A stretch of DNA of 64,000 nucleotides from Lutispora saccharofermentans (GCF_024363565.1 NZ_JAJEKE010000002.1:310001-374000), one strand, 5' to 3'. Counted from the first letter of the stretch, positions 18,277 through 27,335 are shown. Notes: generated by a model from the sequence alone, not told the origin. Numbers and translations: made by a program.

Positions 18277-18567
18277 TTAATTTTTAGCTGTTATGCAATT
18301 GCCGCCAATAACATAGAAAAAAGCTGCAGCAGCAATGATTAAGAAACTCCTTATATTCAATAAGCATTCAAAGCTTGCGATCTTGAGCAATATACCGCTT
18401 ATGGTAAATGACGCTATACCTAAAATAAATCTATTTCTTTTGCTGAGATTATCAATCTGTTTGTCTATCCGGTTTATAAGTCCGGCAATTTTAAGTATAT
18501 AATATATAATAAGGCCTGATATGATTACTAGTACCATATATTTAATTATCCATAACATTAAAATCAC
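18277..18567 (-). CDS. Small three-segment membrane protein, 96 aa
   Basis: GTG 18567 is used, five bases after GAAGGAGGG and about 25 bases from promoter P2. Three hydrophobic segments lie at about 5-27, 48-65 and 70-90, with a charged loop NRIDKQIDNLSKRNR between the first two. The loop and spacing resemble the 106-residue protein at 22279-22599 (KKINRINNRYILL), so the two may be distant paralogues. Function unknown. Confidence 0.65.
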   Translation of the reverse strand: MILMLWIIKYMVLVIISGLIIYYILKIAGLINRIDKQIDNLSKRNRFILGIASFTISGILLKIASFECLLNIRSFLIIAAAAFFYVIGGNCITAKN

Positions 18568-18591
18568 AAGCCCTCCTTCATTTGTCTTTTA

Positions 18592-18628
18592 CCTATATAA
18601 CGAAATGAAGGGGAATTTTGTGACACTT
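18592..18628 (-). promoter_or_regulatory. ECF-type promoter P2
   Basis: AAGTGTCACAAAA and CATTTCGTTATATAGG on the minus strand; TGTCAC and CGTTATA are 17 bases apart. It drives the 96-, 230- and 108-residue genes. The ribosome site of the first gene starts about 14 bases past the -10 core. Confidence 0.75.
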
Positions 18629-18669
18629 GTTCTAAAATTCTTTTATATATAATTGACAATGATTCTGTA

Positions 18670-18969
18670 CTACTTGTAAAACCGGTCAGGCCATATAAAT
18701 AAAAGATAAATTGCAATTGATACAGATAAGAAGCATAGCAATATATAAAGAACGGAATTTGCTCTGGCGCTTAAAGAATCGCGTTTCCAATGCTTTTTAA
18801 CTTGTGAAATACTTATTAATGCAATGCTGATTTGTTGAATCCCAAGCAATCTAAAAGCAATGTTGTATAATCCCATTATAGAGACTATAAGAATACTTAT
18901 ACTCTCAATAATGATTAGGAAAGTGTGAATATCAGGCAGAATGCCTTCTAATCTATTTTTATGGCTCAT
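18670..18969 (-). CDS. Small membrane protein, 99 aa
   Basis: ATG 18969 is preferred because AGGAAGTGA lies just upstream; two earlier ATGs overlap the promoter leader. There are three membrane segments (about 15-35, 37-56, 75-95) and a basic loop KKHWKRDSLSARAN. It stands alone under promoter P3. No family is recognised; the topology is like that of the 96- and 106-residue proteins in this cluster. Confidence 0.6.
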   Translation of the reverse strand: MSHKNRLEGILPDIHTFLIIIESISILIVSIMGLYNIAFRLLGIQQISIALISISQVKKHWKRDSLSARANSVLYILLCFLSVSIAIYLLFIWPDRFYK

Positions 18970-19000
18970 ATTATCACTTCCTGTCATCATTCACCTTTTA

Positions 19001-19037
19001 CCTATATAACGAAATGAAGGGGGTATTTGTGACACTT
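19001..19037 (-). promoter_or_regulatory. ECF-type promoter P3
   Basis: AAGTGTCACAAAT and CATTTCGTTATATAGG with a 17-base interval. The promoter and about 200 bases to its right closely match the P6 region (27805-28050), showing that promoter and upstream gene end were duplicated together. Confidence 0.75.
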
Positions 19038-19395
19038 GCTCCAAAAAAATTTCAAAGAAAAGAGACAGACTGCATAAAAGCAATAATGCCTGTCCCTGAT
19101 GCTTTATATATAAGTCTGTTTTCTTATTCTTTCAGAACGAGCAACAAGGCAAAATATTACAGAAGAGATTGAATATATAATTATGCTAGATATGCTTAGC
19201 TCTTTCGAAGCAATTTTATGAGAAACCGAAAGTATTGTTGTATTAATTATTATAAGGGTTATATTCCAGATTTTATTATTTAATCTGTATAGAGAATCTG
19301 TTATGGAAATAGCTACGACAAACATTAGCATTTGAATTACTGATGCTAAGTTAGCTTTTGTTAAATATAATATTGACGTTCCCATAAGGAGCAGA

Positions 19396-20874
19396 GAGAC
19401 TGTAAACAATTCTGTGTAAACCCCCTGGATTAATGATAAAATAGGCCGGTTTACCTAATAAATTTCGTAATACTGTTGATGTCTGTATTTTTACACATGT
19501 TAAGAACGCTGTCAACAACTTGTTGGCAGCGTTCATTTTGTCTAGTAGCTAATCTATATCTGCCAAGGTAATTCTACCCTCAAAATAAATGCACAGCTGC
19601 TCTAAAATCTTACCCCATTCCCAAGGCTTACCGTTCCACTTCTTTGTGATATCAATCATTGAAAGGTACAGCATTTTAAATAGGGCGTCATCGGTTGGAA
19701 AAATAGTCTTGGATTTTGTAACCTTCCTCAGCTGCCGATTGAAGTTTTCGATGGAATTGGTCGTATATATGATCTTACGGAGTTCCGGCGGATATTTAAA
19801 GTAGGTAGCCAGTTGAGGCCAATTATTCCGCCAGGATGCAATGGAACTCGGATATCTGCCTCCCCATTTCTTCTCAAGTTTATCAAGCTCCTGAAGTGCG
19901 ATTTCCTCCGTTGTGGTTTGATATACTCGTTTCAGGTCAGCCATGAATGCTTTTATGTCTTTATAGGAGATAAACTTTGTGGAATATCGTATCTGATGCA
20001 CAATACATCGCTGTATTTCCGTCTGTGGGAATACTGCATGAATTGCATCACCGAAACCGGTAAGGCCATCAACCGAAACAATCATAATATCTTCGACACC
20101 ACGATTCTTAATCTCATTCAACACACCAAGCCAGTATTTTGCACTTTCGTTACCACCTACCCACATGCCAAGGACCTCTTTGGATCCGTTCAGCTTAATT
20201 CCTATTGCTATGTATACAGCTTTCTTCACAATGGCATTATCTTGCCTTACGTTGTAATGAATGGCATCCATAAATACCACAGCATACTTTCTATCCAGTG
20301 GTCTGTTTTGCCATTCTTTTGCTATCGGAAGTATGCGGTCGGTCATCTTGGATATCATCTCTGCAGACGCATCAACCCCATAAACAGTTTTCAGGTGATC
20401 AGAAATATCCCTCGTTGTCATTCCTTTGGCGTACATAGACAGTACTTGATCCTCGATGTTTGAGATATCGGTCTGATTCTTCTTAACAATCTGAGGCTCA
20501 AACTCTCCTTTGCGATCACGGGGAATGTCCAGACATATCTCACCAATGGATGAGACAACATTCTTCTTACTGTAACCGTTCCTGCTGTTGTCGGTGTCCT
20601 TGTTGGAGTAATCATACTTGGAATAACCCAGTTCATCTTCCAACTCACCTTCCAGCATCCCCTGAAGTGTATCTCCTAGCAGGTCTTTAAGCATCTCCTG
20701 AACGTCCTGTGCTGTTTCGGGTTTGTAATGCTCAAGCAATCCACTAATGAACGCTTTGCGTTCTGGGGTAAGTTTTCTTTGTCTTGCCATAAAAAATCCT
20801 CCTGAATTAATATTTATCTTAACATTAATCCAAGAGGATTCTCTACTAGTTTACACAAAATATTTTACACTATC
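19396..20874 (-). mobile_element. IS256-family insertion sequence, 1479 bp, intact
   Basis: The ends share an imperfect inverted repeat: GAGACTGTAAACAATTCTGT on the left, and GATAGTGTAAAATATTTTGT as the complement of the right end, both followed by GTAAAC. The element is bounded by GGAGCAGA at 19388-19395 and 20875-20882, an 8-bp duplication typical of the family. It carries one transposase gene and looks recent. Confidence 0.9.
19549..20790 (-). CDS. IS256-family (Mutator-type) transposase
   Basis: The 413-residue protein is full length. The catalytic DDE set is visible: Asp in VFMDAIHYNVR, Asp in IVSVDGLTGFGDAI, and Glu in YTTNSIENFNRQLRK near the C-terminus. The conserved CIVHQIRYS segment with the family's Cys and His is present, and the N-terminus has GELEDELGYSKYD. 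ATG 20790 follows AGGAGG. No frameshift is visible, so the element may be active. Confidence 0.95.
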   Translation of the reverse strand: MARQRKLTPERKAFISGLLEHYKPETAQDVQEMLKDLLGDTLQGMLEGELEDELGYSKYDYSNKDTDNSRNGYSKKNVVSSIGEICLDIPRDRKGEFEPQIVKKNQTDISNIEDQVLSMYAKGMTTRDISDHLKTVYGVDASAEMISKMTDRILPIAKEWQNRPLDRKYAVVFMDAIHYNVRQDNAIVKKAVYIAIGIKLNGSKEVLGMWVGGNESAKYWLGVLNEIKNRGVEDIMIVSVDGLTGFGDAIHAVFPQTEIQRCIVHQIRYSTKFISYKDIKAFMADLKRVYQTTTEEIALQELDKLEKKWGGRYPSSIASWRNNWPQLATYFKYPPELRKIIYTTNSIENFNRQLRKVTKSKTIFPTDDALFKMLYLSMIDITKKWNGKPWEWGKILEQLCIYFEGRITLADID

Positions 20875-21070
20875 GGAGCAGAAGTATTATATATTTATCA
20901 GCGTTCTCTTTCATATATACCACCCATTCTAAATCATTTGAGTATTTTGCCCTTTTATCCCGGCAATCCATTACTATATATCAGTACCTACCACGGATAT
21001 ACTTAATAAGGGATTCATTGTTATATAATGATGAGCTTATACTTCCGCTGAGTGAGTTATATCCGATATC

Positions 21071-22123
21071 TTATTGATAATGTGAACTTATTATTTCAAT
21101 TTCTATGCCTTCTTCAATATCTTTTATCTTGCTTTCCCAATATTCTCTATATTTTTTATTGATATCCGGGCTCATAATAATTTTATTCTCAGTTTTTTGA
21201 ACTTCCGGCAATATCCCTAATTCGATACCTTCTTTGATAAAGCTATTCTTCAGATTTTCAATAGAATAGTATAGCTGAATCTGGCCAGGGCGAAAGTCCG
21301 ACCAGTATTGCTCTTCTGTCAAGCCTAATGCTTTGATATAATCTTCCATGAAAGCTTTTCCTTCTTCTTCGAGTTCTTGATCATAAGCTTCTTTTTCTTT
21401 CAAAGACAGCGCTTTAGCTTCCTCAATAGAAATGTCTAATCCATTATCTTCAGCCATTTCGTATAATACTTTTATTTTGGCTCTTTTTCCAATGACATCC
21501 GCATAACTACCTGAATCTTTAATTGTTCCGTCTATACTATAAAGCTTTTTATACATTTCAACTTCATCTTTGTAAATTTCTATGCCATTTGCTCTGGCAA
21601 CAACTTCTTTATTATCCAAGCTCATATGCTCTTTGATAACCTGCCCTAATTCCAATACATCTGTTTTATCTTTCAGTATTTCACCTATTGAGTATTTTTT
21701 AGAATGCTTATATCCATTAATAGTTTCTAATTCTATTGTTATAAATTCGTCCTTTAGCATTTCCTTGATTTTATCATAGTTTAAGCGTTCCGGAATAAGT
21801 GTTATTTCAATATTGTTTGCATAATCTTTAAAAGCAGGGCCTTTTTCAGTTCTATCTTCTGCCTTAGCAATAATATAATTGCTTATTGCACCATAGTTAT
21901 CTCTATTAACGTAATCTATATCTATTGACTTATATTTTTGAAAGTCGCTAACTTTTGTATTTATATTAATTATAAAGTATTTTTTATCAGGCTTCTTTTC
22001 AGAAGTAGATGTATATTCCAGATAGCAGTTTATACTGATATTTGGTGGCATATTGCTATAATATGCAAAGATGAGACTGAGACAAAGCAGTAGTGCAACA
22101 AACATTAAGTTTTTTTTCTTCAC
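21071..22123 (-). CDS. Exported protein with SurA/PrsA-like N-domain motif, 350 aa
   Basis: GTG 22123 is the likely start, five bases after AGGAGGGGG; a longer reading to 22162 would place that site inside the gene. Residues 1-22 form a signal or membrane anchor (KKKNLMFVALLLCLSLIFAY). A beta-rich segment follows, then from about 190 VARANGIEIYKDEVEMYKKL and a helical stretch with LGLTEEQYW, the pattern of SurA-type chaperone helices. No parvulin domain is present. It is the third gene of the P4 operon; role unknown, possibly folding of the secreted partners. Confidence 0.65.
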   Translation of the reverse strand: MKKKNLMFVALLLCLSLIFAYYSNMPPNISINCYLEYTSTSEKKPDKKYFIININTKVSDFQKYKSIDIDYVNRDNYGAISNYIIAKAEDRTEKGPAFKDYANNIEITLIPERLNYDKIKEMLKDEFITIELETINGYKHSKKYSIGEILKDKTDVLELGQVIKEHMSLDNKEVVARANGIEIYKDEVEMYKKLYSIDGTIKDSGSYADVIGKRAKIKVLYEMAEDNGLDISIEEAKALSLKEKEAYDQELEEEGKAFMEDYIKALGLTEEQYWSDFRPGQIQLYYSIENLKNSFIKEGIELGILPEVQKTENKIIMSPDINKKYREYWESKIKDIEEGIEIEIISSHYQ

Positions 22124-22278
22124 ATTATCCCCCTCCTGCTGGAGTATTTTTATGTTCGACAACTTTTATCCTCTGTTATATATATCGGCTATATAATGTA
22201 TTTTTAATAAAAGCAAAGCATAACATTATTGAAGACTATGCTTGAAATACCAAACTTACAACAAACATTAGGGACAAA

Positions 22279-22599
22279 TTAATTGCGTGTCATATTCATT
22301 ACTTTGAATAAGAGCACAGTAAATATTGGACAAACTAAAAGCCATATAAGCATATTAAGTGAAAATAATTTTTTTATCGGTAATAATCCAGGCAATACCC
22401 AATGCAGCGCTAATATATTCAGGCAGTATAAATAAGCAATAATTATAATTCCTGCTATTATTGCTTTCATACTCAACAATATATACCGATTATTTATTCT
22501 GTTGATTTTTTTGGAGAACTTATTAATAATATTAGAAATTATTAATACAATGAGTATGACATTTGCAACAATAAAAAAACCCATAAAGCTTCCAGTCAT
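22279..22599 (-). CDS. Small membrane protein, 106 aa
   Basis: ATG 22599 follows AAAGGAG; an upstream in-frame TTG overlaps the preceding small gene. Three or four membrane segments (about 5-27, 45-66, 75-100) flank a basic loop KFSKKINRINNRY. It resembles the 96-residue protein of the P2 operon. It is the second gene of the P4 operon. Confidence 0.65.
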   Translation of the reverse strand: MTGSFMGFFIVANVILIVLIISNIINKFSKKINRINNRYILLSMKAIIAGIIIIAYLYCLNILALHWVLPGLLPIKKLFSLNMLIWLLVCPIFTVLLFKVMNMTRN

Positions 22600-22606
22600 T
22601 ATGTTT

Positions 22607-22759
22607 TTACTCCTTTCCAAATATCATAGAATTTGATATGCTGATCACATTTACACAATGGTAATTGTGATCACTTCTTCTTAGCAGAATAATCTCTAAA
22701 TATAGAACAAATATAATGCTTAAAATACCAAGAGTTAAATAGATTTTATTAAATCTCAT
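22607..22759 (-). CDS. Very small membrane protein, 50 aa, first gene of the P4 operon
   Basis: ATG 22759 follows GAAGGATGG, and the reading ends at 22607, eight bases before the next start. The product begins MRFNKIYLTLGILSIIFVLY, one membrane segment, then a short His/Cys-containing tail (RRSDHNYHCVNVISISN). Support is the ribosome site, tight spacing and position after promoter P4. No homologue is recognised. Confidence 0.5.
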   Translation of the reverse strand: MRFNKIYLTLGILSIIFVLYLEIILLRRSDHNYHCVNVISISNSMIFGKE

Positions 22760-22855
22760 TCGTATCCATCCTTCTTATATGCCTGAATCAGGCTTAAGGC
22801 TTCGAGGAATTTTCAACTTTATCACTTCCAATCTTATTCTATTATTTGCCTTTTA

Positions 22856-22892
22856 CCTATATAACGAATGAAGAGTGTGTTTTGGGACACTT
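22856..22892 (-). promoter_or_regulatory. ECF-type promoter P4
   Basis: AAGTGTCCCAAAAC and CATTCGTTATATAGG on the minus strand. One T is missing next to the -10 and one base is gained in the spacer, so the TGTCCC-to-CGTTATA interval stays 17. It drives the 50-, 106- and 350-residue genes and the IS256-interrupted gene. The compensated spacing argues for selection on function. Confidence 0.75.
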
Positions 22893-22964
22893 ATTTTAAA
22901 AATTTCAATTTGATTTACACCTTTTGGAATTATTGATATAATATAATTAACAAACGAAAGGGGG

Positions 22965-23924
22965 ATGAAATTGGGGAATAATAAGCAGGAGCTTTTAAGC
23001 CCTTTGAGCGATATAGTATTTAAAGCCTTATTTGGCAGGGAAGAAAAAGATAGCAGAATAATACTCATAGATTTTCTGAATTCTGTACTATCTCTTGAAG
23101 GTAATGAAAAGATAACTGAAATAATTCACTTAAGCCCTTTCAACATAAAAGAATACAAAGAGGACAAAGGCTCCGTATTTGACATAAAGGTAAAGAACCA
23201 AAGAGAAGAAAGAATAAACATAGAAATGCAGATAAACAATGTAGACGATTTTAGGAAAAGAAGCTTATATTACTGGAGCAAGATGTATTCCGAAACCATA
23301 AAGGAATCTGAAATCTATACAACTCTAAAAAAGGGCATGGTAATAAACATAATGGATTTTGATATAATAAAAGAAACAGACAGATATCATACAGAATATA
23401 AGATACTGGAGACAAAAGAAAAATTTCCACTAGTGGATGATTTGGAAATACATTATATAGAACTGCAGAAATTCCATCCTGAAAAGGATTTAGAAGAAAT
23501 GGAAGCCATAGAATTATGGCTAAGCTTCCTAAAAAAAGCCGGGAATGAAGAAATAGAAAAATTAGTAAAAAGGAAGGAGGAGCTCGGTATAGCTATGGAG
23601 ATGTTGAAAAAAGTAAGCGCCGATGAACAATTAAGGGAAAAATATGCAGCTAGGGAGAAGGCTAGGCTTGATGCCATATCAAGCATTAAATTTGCTGAAA
23701 TGAAGGGGAAAGCGGAAGGCATAGAAGAAGGAATAGAAAAAGGTATGGAAAAGGGCAAAGCTGAATTATTGGTGAGACTTCTCAGCAAAAAAATTGGTGT
23801 ATTACCTGTATCTTTAGAAGAAAAGATACGAAATGCTGATCTTCCTGTTTTGGATTTACTGGCAGAGAGTATATTTGAGCTCAATTCTATAGAAGAGGTT
23901 GTAGAATTGATGGATAAAAAATAG
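22965..23924 (+). CDS. Rpn/YhgA-like PD-(D/E)XK nuclease-family protein
   Basis: The 319-residue protein opens with LLSPLSDIVFKALFGREEKD and has the nuclease core GSVFDIKVKNQREERINIEMQ (split D...ExQ), typical of Rpn recombination-promoting nucleases and DUF4351-type transposase-like proteins. A charged region GKAEGIEEGIEKGMEKGKAE is a variable coiled linker, and the C-terminus LLSKKIGVLPVSLEEKI is also typical. GAAAGGGGG precedes ATG 22965. It is the only plus-strand non-transposon gene in the sigma-factor island, divergent from P4. Confidence 0.85.
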   Translation: MKLGNNKQELLSPLSDIVFKALFGREEKDSRIILIDFLNSVLSLEGNEKITEIIHLSPFNIKEYKEDKGSVFDIKVKNQREERINIEMQINNVDDFRKRSLYYWSKMYSETIKESEIYTTLKKGMVINIMDFDIIKETDRYHTEYKILETKEKFPLVDDLEIHYIELQKFHPEKDLEEMEAIELWLSFLKKAGNEEIEKLVKRKEELGIAMEMLKKVSADEQLREKYAAREKARLDAISSIKFAEMKGKAEGIEEGIEKGMEKGKAELLVRLLSKKIGVLPVSLEEKIRNADLPVLDLLAESIFELNSIEEVVELMDKK

Positions 23925-23957
23925 TAAGGTAGTTTTCAAAGGAAATATTAAACCGTT

Positions 23958-25073
23958 TCAATAAAGAAAAGGGACAGGTAGGGTTAACGCAAAAGTACCT
24001 GTTCCGAATTCCTTATATAATTTCTTATTTTTATTATCAATTATGCCAGTTACTTTCTTTTCAGAGTCAATTACATTCCAAACCTCATCCTCCCTTATAT
24101 GAATTGCACCCTTAAATTCCCCATCCTGAATTGCGCAAATCAAGCTCTCAGGCTGTTTGTCCCCATATAGTTCAATATCCAGTATTACTATATCCTTATA
24201 TCCTCCGACAATCTGCACTCGGTTTTTAAGATAATCCGGAACAAACTTCCCTTCTTTAACCGTACTTTTACATGTTTGGATTGACCTTTCATTTATCTTT
24301 GATTCTCCGGTATCTATATCGACTTCTGTCAAAGCTTGGGCTGTCCCTATGTAGTATCTTGAGTCTATTAAAACGCTATTATCCGGATAAACAGAGTATC
24401 CTCCGCCTGTTTGTTCTGCGTCCGGCAGCACAATTTTTTTCCACTGTATATCATTTATATTGTTAATGTTGCATTTGCCGACATAAAGCAAATAGCATTC
24501 TTCCCAATTGCTAAACATCAATGTTATTTCGCCGGTGTTTTTATTAAAGTCAATATAGCGGAGTCCATCATTTTCAAACATAATGTCTTCCTTTTTCCCA
24601 TCAATGGTTTGATATTGAGCTTTAACTTTCTTTTCAACTACACCATCTGAACAATTCAAAAAAAGATCATAATCAGGCACTTCGCCATCCGCAGTCCGAT
24701 TTCTTACTGCTATAATGTCCCTTCCATAAATCGAATCCATTGGATATTTTTCTATAACTTTTGATTCCGATTCATATGAACCTTTTGGTATTGCTGTCTT
24801 ATGCAATATTAGCTTCTTGTTCCCATCCCATATAATTGGCTCTACAAAGCCATTATGATTTTCTATCGGATACACCAAATCATCTGAAAAAGTAATAGTA
24901 CCTTGGTCTATATCCCACATACTAAGCTTTGCATCTATTTTTTTATCTTGTTCTTGATAATAAGTAAGAAATGGTATTTGAGTTTCAGTATCAATGTTTA
25001 GCTGACTATTCGTGTTGGTACATCCAATGATGAGCATCGATACAACTACAACCATAATAAATATTTTTTTCAT
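23958..25073 (-). CDS. Surface lipoprotein, 371 aa, unknown
   Basis: ATG 25073 is chosen over a longer reading because AAAGGAG precedes it and the product begins with a clean lipoprotein signal (MKKIFIMVVVVSMLIIGC). The rest is beta-rich with repeated short units (DYDLFLNCSDG, LRYIDFNKNTGEITLMFSNW, ALTEVDIDTGESKI, DIVILDIELYGD), suggesting a propeller-like fold, but I recognise no family. It is the last gene under promoter P5, behind a disrupted secreted-protein gene. Confidence 0.65.
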   Translation of the reverse strand: MKKIFIMVVVVSMLIIGCTNTNSQLNIDTETQIPFLTYYQEQDKKIDAKLSMWDIDQGTITFSDDLVYPIENHNGFVEPIIWDGNKKLILHKTAIPKGSYESESKVIEKYPMDSIYGRDIIAVRNRTADGEVPDYDLFLNCSDGVVEKKVKAQYQTIDGKKEDIMFENDGLRYIDFNKNTGEITLMFSNWEECYLLYVGKCNINNINDIQWKKIVLPDAEQTGGGYSVYPDNSVLIDSRYYIGTAQALTEVDIDTGESKINERSIQTCKSTVKEGKFVPDYLKNRVQIVGGYKDIVILDIELYGDKQPESLICAIQDGEFKGAIHIREDEVWNVIDSEKKVTGIIDNKNKKLYKEFGTGTFALTLPVPFLY

Positions 25074-25105
25074 AGTAGGTTTTCTCCTTTTAAAGCATTT
25101 ATAGT

Positions 25106-25137
25106 AACAAGAAGAAGCAAGTAAGCTTCTTCTTGTT
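25106..25137 (-). terminator. Hairpin between disrupted gene and lipoprotein gene
   Basis: Perfect 13-base arms (AACAAGAAGAAGC at 25106-25118 and its complement at 25125-25137). No U-tract follows on the minus strand, so it may be a processing site or attenuator rather than a terminator. Confidence 0.4.
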
Positions 25138-25308
25138 ATCATAAACAATACATACTCATATTACCACAATTTGTAGTAAGTCCAGCCGGAAGGGTTTGTA
25201 TAGGGCGCATATACTCTATCATTTGTATGACCGGTATAGTATTTGGTGACCGAGTCATTTCTAACACATTACCACATGTCCAATAATACTGAGCCCTTAG
25301 AACTTGCA

Positions 25309-25770
25309 GCGGGCCGTCCTGCGTTTACCCAATCGTAGTAACCGCTTCTAGATATATTGAGTGCGCGGTATATTTCCTGCACAGTATACTTGAAACGAAT
25401 ACCATATACAAAAGCGTATACTACCGGCAGTTTTTTGCGAAATATGCCGCGGCTTGCTTTAAAATTGCTACCTCATTCTCGAGCTCTCTTATGCGTTGTT
25501 GGGCTTTTTTCATAGCTTGACCTTCTAGTTTTAAGTTACCGGACCCAGGGAAAGCAGCTTCTGGATCTTTTTCAAGCTCCTGAGCCCATTTATATATAGT
25601 ATTTGGGTGTAAACCTAATTTAGCAGCCAAACTTGGGCCGGTTCTGCTGCCGGAAAGATATAGCTGAGCTATTTCTTTTTTGAACTCTGCATCGTATCTT
25701 TTGCTTTTCATATAGGACACCTCCACTTATATTGTATCAGCCATTTGTCGTGTCCGCAAAAAGCAATACG
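25309..25770 (-). mobile_element. IS3-family remnant (orfA plus start of orfB)
   Basis: It holds an intact orfA and about 45 codons of orfB (YGIRFKYTVQEIYRALNISR, SGYYDW), then breaks off. The orfA end has A6C (complement at 25430-25436), a canonical -1 slippery site joining orfA to orfB. The catalytic part is missing, so it cannot move itself. Exact ends are uncertain. Confidence 0.7.
25421..25711 (-). CDS. IS3-family transposase OrfA
   Basis: ATG 25711 follows GGAGGTG. The 96 residues carry the Tnp_1 helix-turn-helix (YDAEFKKEIAQLYLSG, AAKLGLHPNTIYKWAQEL) and a C-terminal leucine-zipper-like coil (AQQRIRELENEVAILKQA). It is complete, but its partner OrfB is truncated. Confidence 0.85.
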   Translation of the reverse strand: MKSKRYDAEFKKEIAQLYLSGSRTGPSLAAKLGLHPNTIYKWAQELEKDPEAAFPGSGNLKLEGQAMKKAQQRIRELENEVAILKQAAAYFAKNCR

Positions 25771-25860
25771 GTTTAGCAGCAGCACTAGATAAAAATAGAA
25801 TCGTCATTGTAAGCATAAGTAATATTAACCTTTTTCTCATAGGTAATACCTCTGTCTTTT

Positions 25861-25898
25861 ACTATATAACGAAATGAAAGGGGTGCTTTGAGACAATT
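25861..25898 (-). promoter_or_regulatory. ECF-type promoter P5 (divergent copy)
   Basis: AATTGTCTCAAAG and CATTTCGTTATATAGT; interval 18. It differs from the others at several positions (TGTCTC, final T) yet keeps the core, and lies about 20 bases before the signal-peptide start at 25840. Confidence 0.65.
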
Positions 25899-25975
25899 AT
25901 TTTAAAAATTTTTCGATTTAAGCGAGTGCTTTATATTGAAACACTCGCTTTTGTCGCCTATGCTCGGATAACTTG

Positions 25976-26479
25976 CTACTCATTTGCAGTATCTAATAAA
26001 AGTAATAAATAGACCTCTTCCTCATGTATGCTTATTTGACTTCTATTTTTACTAATTATTTTATATTTTTCTATTAACCCTTCTAACTTATCGGAGTTTT
26101 TCCAAGCATAAAAAGTTAGAGTTTTATCTTCTACATCATATTTACCATGAATCATCATAGGAGAAGGCTCACCACCAATTTTCCATGAGCAAGTCTTGTT
26201 TTCTACAATAAATTTCGTTTTATTTTCTACTGAGCATATTGTCGCTATAAAGATAGCTCCAGTAGGACTATCATAAAAAACAAACACTTCTCTGCTATCA
26301 CTGACAGAAATTACTCTTAAAACAGATACTTTATTTCGCAATAAGCTGCTTATTGCAGACTCTTTTGTAGTATAATGAGTCTCAGGTGAGCTTGGAGATA
26401 ATATGAATAATAAAGTTAAAATAATAGTTAAAATAGAAAATATAATATAGGACGTTCTATTTTTCAATTTACACCTCAA
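25976..26479 (-). CDS. Membrane-anchored protein, 167 aa, unknown
   Basis: The N-terminus is basic with one hydrophobic segment (about 10-28, SYIIFSILTIILTLLFIL), leaving about 135 residues outside the cell. The visible features are TTKESAISSLLRNKVSVLRV, FYDSPTGAIFIATI, CSWKIGGEPSP and a beta-rich end, a pattern common in small Bacillus/Clostridium surface proteins without a named function. It starts 10 bases after the preceding gene and is third in the P6 operon. Confidence 0.6.
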   Translation of the reverse strand: MRCKLKNRTSYIIFSILTIILTLLFILSPSSPETHYTTKESAISSLLRNKVSVLRVISVSDSREVFVFYDSPTGAIFIATICSVENKTKFIVENKTCSWKIGGEPSPMMIHGKYDVEDKTLTFYAWKNSDKLEGLIEKYKIISKNRSQISIHEEEVYLLLLLDTANE

Positions 26480-26489
26480 TTTACAGTTG

Positions 26490-27206
26490 CTACATATATT
26501 CTAAATAATATAATCCATCTGCGAACTTACCAACTTTTCTTACGACAATTCCAGAAGATGGCTCTTCGGATATAAGTCTTGGATTTAGTTCGTCTTCTAG
26601 TTGCTGCCATGTTTGTAAAATACCCTCAGTTTCTCTCGTTGTTGGAGCAAATATCACACGTGCTGTTTCATATGGAGCTATATCAAATTCCATTCCAAAA
26701 CTCGCGCTGCTTGATGCTGATTTTGCATATGATGCACCTATTTCCTGTAAAATGGCATTTATCTTAGATGAAGTTAATCCAACGCTAAAAGTGCTAGTAT
26801 AGCTTTCACTTTGTCCATAAGATATTCTGGCACCATTTCTAGAGCCATTTATCCAAGGAGTGACAGGTTTTGCCATGTCGTAGTTTAGGTCGTCCTCCCC
26901 TTCTATTTCTATATATTTATAAAAAGTAATGGACATCGGAGAAATAGGAGTATTTTCAATGATAGAATTTTTAAAACCAATCCCATCATTAGCATGTATA
27001 TGTTTAGAAATTACATTCATAGGATAGATTCTTTTCAACTCATCAAATGTAATTTCCCTTGGTACACCATTTTGTACAAGAACCATTTTCCCTATAGGCT
27101 TTGGCAATTTATTATTTTTAGTATCTGCGTAAGAAACATTAAAGCAGCTAAATAGCATTACTCCTATTAACATAATCAGAACTAACTTTTTAAATTTTGA
27201 ATTCAT
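26490..27206 (-). CDS. Secreted protein, 238 aa, unknown
   Basis: ATG 27206 follows AAGGAGG. Residues 1-28 are a signal peptide ending FNVSYA. The mature protein has a short N-terminal segment (VLVQNGVPREITFDELKRIY) and from about 125 a Ser/Ala-rich region (YGQSESYTSTFSVGLTSS, SYAKSASSSASFGMEFDI) whose alternating pattern resembles beta-hairpins of pore-forming or lactococcin-type accessory proteins; this is only a resemblance. It is the second gene of the P6 operon. Confidence 0.6.
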   Translation of the reverse strand: MNSKFKKLVLIMLIGVMLFSCFNVSYADTKNNKLPKPIGKMVLVQNGVPREITFDELKRIYPMNVISKHIHANDGIGFKNSIIENTPISPMSITFYKYIEIEGEDDLNYDMAKPVTPWINGSRNGARISYGQSESYTSTFSVGLTSSKINAILQEIGASYAKSASSSASFGMEFDIAPYETARVIFAPTTRETEGILQTWQQLEDELNPRLISEEPSSGIVVRKVGKFADGLYYLEYM

Positions 27207-27335
27207 ATAAATTTTCCTCCTTATCATTAGGTAGTGTAACGTTTTACACTATCATGTTTCTTTTTTCAAGTTTATTTCTCACCAGTAATAAACCAATGGA
27301 CTCACCCCTTCCAATAAAAGCAGCCTTCTACAGCT

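Larger units (their letters stand above)
19104..20914 (-). pseudogene. 108-residue membrane-protein gene interrupted by an IS256-family element
   Basis: The 5' end (ATG 20914, MKENADKYIILLL) lies right of the insertion and the rest (LLMGTSILYLTKANLASVIQ to RIRKQTYI) lies left of it. Joining the halves at the 8-bp target duplication GGAGCAGA restores a product like that at 17116-17442. A GGGTGG site precedes the start. It would have been the last gene of the P4 operon. The left piece can still be read from an internal ATG at 19409, but that reading begins within the insertion sequence. Confidence 0.85.
25161..25840 (-). pseudogene. Secreted-protein gene under P5, split by an IS3-family remnant
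   Basis: The 5' piece starts at ATG 25840 close behind P5 and encodes a signal peptide (MRKRLILLMLTMTILFLSSA), then runs into insertion-sequence bases and stops at 25727. Beyond the remnant, 25161-25265 reads NDSVTKYYTGHTNDRVYAPY then TNPSGWTYYKLW and stop, which looks like the lost C-terminus; upstream of it the frame is broken. A related ending (VTKVYT, NPPGWKLPY) survives at 32764-32878. Confidence 0.6.
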
